Assembly (NCBI GenBank): GCA_017395425.1
Contig: JAFPUM010000054.1
Location: forward strand, 51,706-115,705
Direction of reading: 5' to 3'
Source of the DNA: Clostridia bacterium
Lineage (GTDB): Bacteria; Bacillota; Clostridia; Oscillospirales; Acutalibacteraceae
Length of the DNA: 64,000 nucleotides
The notes under the pieces were generated by a model, which worked only from the letters and a program-made list of their open reading frames with translations, did not search any database and was not told where the DNA came from. The translations under genes were made by a program, and so were the position numbers. Below, piece after piece: positions 59,306-64,000 of the stretch. Position 1 is the stretch's first letter. Every line of letters starts with the position of its first letter.

Positions 59306-60559
59306 TTGAATCGACCTACATCTGACTCGCCCTTTGACCAGGAACCTTCCGACCAGACGCCAACGGATCCCTTTTTCTCTGAAGAACGGAAATTGCCTGC
59401 TCCACACCAGATCGGCGGACAGGTTGATTTGTTTCAGTATGCCGATCGAATCGAACGCAGAACACAGAATCCATCTGAGCACCCGGATCAAAACACAGTC
59501 TCCCCTGCTTCTCACGCTCCGGACAAAACGCATTATGTCATTGATGATAATGCTATCCCTGAACTCGGCACGCCTGACACCGACACCACATCACCCGCTT
59601 TATCGCCACCTCTTTCGTCACTTGCAACGACTGTTCGATGGAGTAAGACGCGCATAGCGATTGTATCGGTGATCACAGCTTTGGCTGTGACATTTGTTTC
59701 ATTACTGTCGTGTTTCTTACATTTCTACAGCAAAGTGAATTATATTCCCGATGATCCCAACGCTTATTATCACAGCGTAAAAGCCGAAGACATACAAAGC
59801 GCGTCATATGTCACAAATCTCCTGCTCATCGGCACCGATGAGCGCACAGAGGTCTTTTCAGAAAATGCACGCGCCGACTGTATGATGCTTCTCTCCTTTA
59901 ACAGCCACACCGACACGGTGAGTCTGGTTTCCCTTGAGCGCGGTATGACGGTTCCCTATCTGAAAACCGACGACTCCTATGGCTCGGATCTCCTCACGCA
60001 TGTCTTTCGCCACGGCGGCGCAGGACTGTTGATTCACACCATCGAAAATACTTTCAAGGTCAAAATCGACGGCTATGTACGCGTCAATTTTCATACCTTC
60101 GCGCAAATTATCGATCGGCTCGGCGGTGTTGACATCACGCTGAACGCCGAAGAAGTGAGAGGTCTTAACACGGAAAAACACAAAGGACAGGTGATTCACC
60201 GTCCGCTTTCGGAAGGCGTCAACCATCTCAGCGGAGAGGAAGCGCTGCTTTACGCCCGTCTTCGTTGGATTGACAGCGATTTTCAGCGCATTCAGCGGCA
60301 GCGTAAAGTCATACTCGCGGTAAAGGAAAAGCTCCGGGACGTTTCGCCTTTCCGTCTCATCGGAATAGCAGGCGACATCCTCCCGCTGGTACAGACCAAC
60401 CTTTCCGCCTCCCAAATGGCATCCGTTATGGTTAAGGGAAGCATGGCACTCGGAAGCGATACCCAACAGATGACGGTACCTTTTAAGGGAACTTACAAAA
60501 AGCTTAAGGCAGTCGATTTTAAACAGAATGCTGCTCTGTTGCGGGAAAAGCTCTATTAG
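59306..60559 (+). CDS. LytR-CpsA-Psr (LCP) family wall-polymer transferase
   Basis: 417 residues from a TTG at 59306, seven bases after AGGAGG. The first 105 residues are a polar Pro/Thr/Ser/Asp-rich cytoplasmic region, followed by one membrane helix (about 113-138). The LCP domain begins at about 168 (NLLLIGTDERTEVFSENARADCMMLLSFN) and includes VSLERGMTVPYL, FAQIIDRLGGVDITLN, GVNHLSGEEALLYARLRW and DFQRIQRQRKVI. LCP enzymes move teichoic-acid-like or capsular glycans from lipid carrier to peptidoglycan. The long cytoplasmic head is unusual. Confidence 0.93.
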   Translation: MNRPTSDSPFDQEPSDQTPTDPFFSEERKLPAPHQIGGQVDLFQYADRIERRTQNPSEHPDQNTVSPASHAPDKTHYVIDDNAIPELGTPDTDTTSPALSPPLSSLATTVRWSKTRIAIVSVITALAVTFVSLLSCFLHFYSKVNYIPDDPNAYYHSVKAEDIQSASYVTNLLLIGTDERTEVFSENARADCMMLLSFNSHTDTVSLVSLERGMTVPYLKTDDSYGSDLLTHVFRHGGAGLLIHTIENTFKVKIDGYVRVNFHTFAQIIDRLGGVDITLNAEEVRGLNTEKHKGQVIHRPLSEGVNHLSGEEALLYARLRWIDSDFQRIQRQRKVILAVKEKLRDVSPFRLIGIAGDILPLVQTNLSASQMASVMVKGSMALGSDTQQMTVPFKGTYKKLKAVDFKQNAALLREKLY

Positions 60560-60585
60560 CGTCTGACGGATAAATCATCATCATA

Positions 60586-60638
60586 AACAAAACAGCGACG
60601 AATCCGTTCCGTTTCACGGGATACGCCGCTGTTTTGTT
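60586..60638. terminator. Terminator between the LCP and DegV genes
   Basis: AACAAAACAGCG (60586-60597) pairs with CGCTGTTTTGTT (60627-60638), followed by GTTTTT; the flanks allow use in both directions. Confidence 0.85.
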
Positions 60639-60650
60639 GTTTTTAAAAAA

Positions 60651-61526
60651 CTATCTTGTTTCACCCATAAAGAAGAGTGCCAGAACACCTGGTCCGGCAT
60701 GTGCGCCAATTACCGGACCTATATTGCCGATAATCACATTTTTGATTCCCTTAAAGCGCTTTTTTATCTCGGAAGCAACATAATCTGCGTCGTCCCGGCA
60801 GCTTCCGTGACCAATCATCACGGTATCCCAGCCTTCCGTGTAATAGGTATCGGACATCCTATCGAGCAGAGCATTCAGTGAGGCTTTGCGCCCCCGTTCT
60901 TTACTGATATTGATAAGGTGTCCCTCATTATCCACATGCAGAACGGGTTTGATATTCAGCGCTGAACCCACAATCGCTGTCGCCGCGGACACTCTGCCCC
61001 CTCGCTTGAGATGGTGCAGATCATTCACTGTAAACCAATGGCACAAATGCAGCCGATAATCCACTACCCACTTGGCAAGTTCCTCCAGTCCCATGCCCGC
61101 TTTTTTCATTTTTGCAGCATAATAGACCAGCAACCCTTCTCCCATAGAAGCCGCAAGGGTATCTACCGAAAGAATTTTCCGCTCAGGATATTTTTGTTCC
61201 AGCTCGTCAATCGCAATGATAGAGGAACCATAGGTTCCGCTCAGACCGGATGAAAAAGAAAGATACAGAATATCCTGACCTTTTTCAAGATAAGAAGAAA
61301 AATGTTCACAAAACTCATGCACACTGATCTGTGAAGTCTTTGCAATCTTACCGCTGCGCATTGCATCGTAAAACTCTTCGGAATTCATTTCCCGTTCGTC
61401 CGCAAAATGGCGATACGTCAGGCCGTCCAAATCAAACTGCATGGGCAAAACCACGACATCGATTTCGTCGGCAAGTTTTTGGGGAAGATCCGACGTAGAG
61501 TCCGTTATCAACACGTAATTATCCAT
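60651..61526 (-). CDS. DegV-family fatty-acid-binding protein
   Basis: 291 residues from MDNYVLITDSTSDLPQ, the usual N-terminus. Blocks: VVVLPMQFDLDGLTY, KTSQISVHEFCEHF, ILYLSFSSGLSGTYGSS (fatty-acid headgroup contact), SVDTLAASMGEGLLV, VNDLHHLKRGGRVS, and GPVIGAHAGPGVLALFFMG. DegV/FakB proteins bind a fatty acid for phosphorylation by FakA. No fakA is adjacent. Upstream 61575-61700 is AT-rich, without other features. Confidence 0.93.
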   Translation of the reverse strand: MDNYVLITDSTSDLPQKLADEIDVVVLPMQFDLDGLTYRHFADEREMNSEEFYDAMRSGKIAKTSQISVHEFCEHFSSYLEKGQDILYLSFSSGLSGTYGSSIIAIDELEQKYPERKILSVDTLAASMGEGLLVYYAAKMKKAGMGLEELAKWVVDYRLHLCHWFTVNDLHHLKRGGRVSAATAIVGSALNIKPVLHVDNEGHLINISKERGRKASLNALLDRMSDTYYTEGWDTVMIGHGSCRDDADYVASEIKKRFKGIKNVIIGNIGPVIGAHAGPGVLALFFMGETR

Positions 61527-61700
61527 TACCATCACCGTTTCTTTATAGTTTTCACGCAACACAGCTTGTATCACAAGATTCAGAAAAGATTTTCCACTTT
61601 TCGTTAGTATTATAACACAAATGAAAAAGAAAATAAAGACATTTCTCTGAATTTATTGAGCACTCAACATAAAAAAGTATTAAAAAAACTTGTATTGATT

Positions 61701-63749
61701 TTACGATTTTTGTTCCGGGTCATCCGTGTGAATACCGCTCAAACGCTCGAATGCGCTTTTTCCGTCCTCGTAACCGTGTTCCCCTGCCAATCGGTACCAA
61801 TGTGAAGCTTCCTCCACATTGGTCTCTACGCCTTGTCCGAATTCATAGCATTCCCCCAGATTATACATAGCCACTTCATTGTTCTGTGCCGCCGATAATC
61901 GGTAAAGCCTCAGCGCTTCGTTATAATCCCGGTTCACACCGTTGCCATTCCGAAAACATTCACCCAGATTGCACTGTGCACGGGAATCGTTCTGTTTAGC
62001 GGCAAGCCGATAATATTTTACCGCTTCATCCCAATTCTGTTTGGTTCCTTTTCCATAGGCACAGTGCCATGCGTACATAAACTGTGCCTCTGCGTCACCG
62101 AGGTCGGCTGCCTGACGGTAACAGGATACCGCCACAACCGTATCCTGCGATGTACCTGAACCGTTCAGATAACAATACCCCAAGGCGCGAATGGCAGATA
62201 ACAAACCCTTGTCTGCCGCCTGTTGAAAACAATCGAAAGCGCGGCGTTCACTCTGTTTTACGCCTTGCCCCTTCGCGTAACAATATCCCAGACGGTACAG
62301 CGCATCGGCATTTCCCGCTTCCGCTGCCTTCCGCAGCAGACGAACCCCATGAGCCATGCTCCGACGCACGCCGCGTCCTTCCCGGTACAGCGACGCAAGG
62401 TTGACCATGGCACCGGTATGTCCCATTTCCACTGCTTTTTCAAATAGATGGACAGCAGCCTTATTGTCCTGTGCCACGCCTTCGCCGTCGCGATAGCACT
62501 CGCCCAGATTCACAATGCCGCTCGGATCGCCCGCTTCCGCCGCCAGACCGTAAAGCCGCGCTGCCTCCGCGTAACTTTGTGCAACCCCTCTGCCGAAATA
62601 ATAAAGGTTGCCGAGATTGCACATCGCCTCGCCATCCCCCTGATCAGCTGCCATTTGATAATATTGCGCCGCTTTTGCATAATCCTGCGTTACTCCCCTG
62701 CCTGTGGCATAGCAAATCGCCAGATTGTACTGTGCCGCCGCTCGTCCCTGATCAGCGGACAAGCGATAGAACCGTGCGGCTTCCTCTGAACTCTGACTGA
62801 CGCCTATACCCCGCTCATAGCAGAACCCGAGGTTGAGCTGTGCCATAGAATCTCCTTGGTCGGCTGCCATAGTATAATATCGGACTGCCATTTCATTATC
62901 CTGCGGAACGCCTTGTCCCAGACGATAGCAGGTTGCCAGATTATTTTGCGCACTCTCATCTCCCTGATCGGCAGCCATGCGATAATATGCTGCGGCTTTT
63001 TCCTTGTCAGTCGAAACCCCCAGTCCGTTATCGTAGCAATATCCTAGGTTGCACTGTGCCCGCATATCACCCTGATCGGCTGCCTTCTGATAACAATCCA
63101 CCGCCTTTTTCCAGTCCTGCGGCAAGCCAAATGCGGATTCATAACAATACCCCAGATTGCACAGAGCGCCGGGATGCCCCTGTGACGCGGCAAGCCGGTA
63201 ATAATTCACCGCTAATAGCGGGTCAACATCCACACCAAAGCCGTTATTGTAACAGACTCCCACAAAAAACATGGCGCTGACATGCCCCTGTCCAGCCGCT
63301 GCCAGAAAGAGCTGGAAAGCCTTATGATAATCCTTTGGAACCATATCACCGACGTAGTATTCATACCCCAGCTTGGCTTGTGCGCGTGAAAAGTCCTGCT
63401 CGGCTGCCAGCGTATAATACCGTATAGCCTCCTGGATATTTTTTTGAGTACCGATTCCGGATTCCAGACAGCCTGCCAGTTCGTACTGCGCCGAATCCAG
63501 TCCCGCATCGGCAGCCTGTCGATAATAGTTCACCGCTTCTGCCGGATTGGCATCAGTGCCTTCCCCATGTGCCAGACAATAGCCTGCGCTGTACTGTGCC
63601 GGTGGATAACCCTGTACGGCGGACAGCAGAAAGCAGTCCAGTGCCTGTCGGTATTGCTCCTTTTCATAAAAGATTTCTCCCTCCCGGTTCAGTTCCGCTG
63701 CCGACATTTCGCTGCTGATAATTCCCGCCGCCTGCCAAGTCTCCGACAA
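61701..63749 (-). CDS. Sel1-like repeat protein with 17 tandem repeats
   Basis: 682 residues from a TTG at 63749, eight bases after AAGGAGG; ATG codons at 63800 and 63707 lack ribosome sites, and 63800 lies only about 5 bp after the likely start of transcription. After a short helical head, 17 units of exactly 36 residues can be aligned, e.g. AQCNLGYCYDNGLGV and AAYYRMAADQGD. No signal peptide, membrane helix or catalytic domain was seen, so it is a cytoplasmic all-alpha solenoid, presumably a scaffold or partner-binding protein. Confidence 0.92.
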   Translation of the reverse strand: MSETWQAAGIISSEMSAAELNREGEIFYEKEQYRQALDCFLLSAVQGYPPAQYSAGYCLAHGEGTDANPAEAVNYYRQAADAGLDSAQYELAGCLESGIGTQKNIQEAIRYYTLAAEQDFSRAQAKLGYEYYVGDMVPKDYHKAFQLFLAAAGQGHVSAMFFVGVCYNNGFGVDVDPLLAVNYYRLAASQGHPGALCNLGYCYESAFGLPQDWKKAVDCYQKAADQGDMRAQCNLGYCYDNGLGVSTDKEKAAAYYRMAADQGDESAQNNLATCYRLGQGVPQDNEMAVRYYTMAADQGDSMAQLNLGFCYERGIGVSQSSEEAARFYRLSADQGRAAAQYNLAICYATGRGVTQDYAKAAQYYQMAADQGDGEAMCNLGNLYYFGRGVAQSYAEAARLYGLAAEAGDPSGIVNLGECYRDGEGVAQDNKAAVHLFEKAVEMGHTGAMVNLASLYREGRGVRRSMAHGVRLLRKAAEAGNADALYRLGYCYAKGQGVKQSERRAFDCFQQAADKGLLSAIRALGYCYLNGSGTSQDTVVAVSCYRQAADLGDAEAQFMYAWHCAYGKGTKQNWDEAVKYYRLAAKQNDSRAQCNLGECFRNGNGVNRDYNEALRLYRLSAAQNNEVAMYNLGECYEFGQGVETNVEEASHWYRLAGEHGYEDGKSAFERLSGIHTDDPEQKS

Positions 63750-63810
63750 TCCGCATTCCTCCTTGTGTGATGTCGATTGTGATCTTTCGCTCAAACACAT
63801 TATTGAACCA

Positions 63811-63839
63811 ATCTTACTATATTTGTTCCGGTATGTCAA
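63811..63839 (-). promoter_or_regulatory. Promoter of the Sel1-repeat gene
   Basis: Read leftward: TTGACA (63839-63834), 17 bp, TAAGAT (63816-63811). The remaining sequence to 64000 is AT-rich and I see nothing else in it. Confidence 0.8.
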
Positions 63840-64000
63840 CAATCATTTAGCAATTTTTTCGTAACTATTCAGTCCCACCTAAAAGCCACAATTATCATAT
63901 TGCTTTTCTGGAATTTTATGCTTAATAATGATTTATAACGATCATATTTTTCACATATAAATTCAGAAACTCAAGATGATTTAGATCATATTCCTGAAAA

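Noticed and set aside
1-64000. tRNA, rRNA, insertion-sequence or prophage genes
   Set aside because: No cloverleaf with CCA-like end, rRNA-like segment, transposase, integrase or phage structural motif was found by reading either strand.

Overview
The window reads as a chromosomal segment of a strictly anaerobic, low-to-mid G+C Firmicute, most likely a class Clostridia gut-type bacterium (Oscillospirales/Ruminococcaceae-like; the rank is inference). Evidence: the HrcA/CIRCE-controlled hrcA-grpE-dnaK-dnaJ operon, a dgt-dnaG-rpoD block, RqcH and TrmK homologues, an oxygen-sensitive class III NrdG activase, a rubredoxin-first 'reverse' rubrerythrin, a class B sortase, LCP and DegV proteins, and strong AGGAGG-type ribosome sites. 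At least eight genes appear to begin with TTG. Textbook sigma-A promoters with exact 17-bp spacers are seen about 15 times. No tRNA, rRNA, IS element, prophage or CRISPR array was seen.

Layout. 1-2.2 kb: leftward trmK, Nif3-family and rqcH (cut by the window edge), plus a DUF1858 gene. 2.3-6.7 kb: a divergent GyrB/GyrA-like topoisomerase pair with its own promoter. 6.7-10.5 kb: a lipoprotein and a leftward group with an Lgt-like membrane protein, a NAGPA-type phosphodiester glycosidase, a second lipoprotein and a small membrane protein. 10.5-18.3 kb: a complete leftward oppABCDF operon in which OppC carries a predicted seven-bladed RCC1-like propeller and OppF a long helical insertion. 18.8-24.9 kb: a family 2 glycosyltransferase and the heat-shock operon. 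25-29.6 kb: nrdG, a helical-bundle protein, leuB, a cupin and an HD hydrolase. 29.7-31.5 kb: mgtE behind a leader with a short ORF, an intrinsic terminator and a competing antiterminator pairing. 31.6-38 kb: an ECF sigma/anti-sigma pair, two DUF4190-type proteins, yebC, rubrerythrin, pyrophosphatase and an XRE regulator. 38-45.7 kb: apbE, a Gx-transporter gene, an XRE regulator, and a leftward operon of cysteine desulfurase, thiI, pncC, sortase B, a membrane-anchored MoCF-like protein and a 33-residue membrane peptide. 45.9-50.1 kb: envelope genes (MurL-like epimerase, polysaccharide deacetylase with Ig-like domains, pyruvyltransferase). 50.2-52.4 kb: pyrC-pyrF. 52.5-59.1 kb: a degenerate metallophosphoesterase, then dgt, dnaG and two tandem primary-type sigma factors. 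59.3-63.8 kb: an LCP protein, a DegV protein and a 17-repeat Sel1 protein.

How genes work together. The Opp proteins form one importer: OppA captures peptide, OppB/OppC form the channel, OppD/OppF power it. Cysteine desulfurase and the rhodanese-less ThiI form a sulfur relay to tRNA 4-thiouridine. HrcA represses its own chaperone operon through CIRCE. Dgt, DnaG and RpoD form the usual macromolecular-synthesis block, here with an extra sigma gene. The strongest leads are the elaborated Opp transporter, the mgtE leader, heptanucleotide repeat arrays inside two operons, and the second sigma factor.
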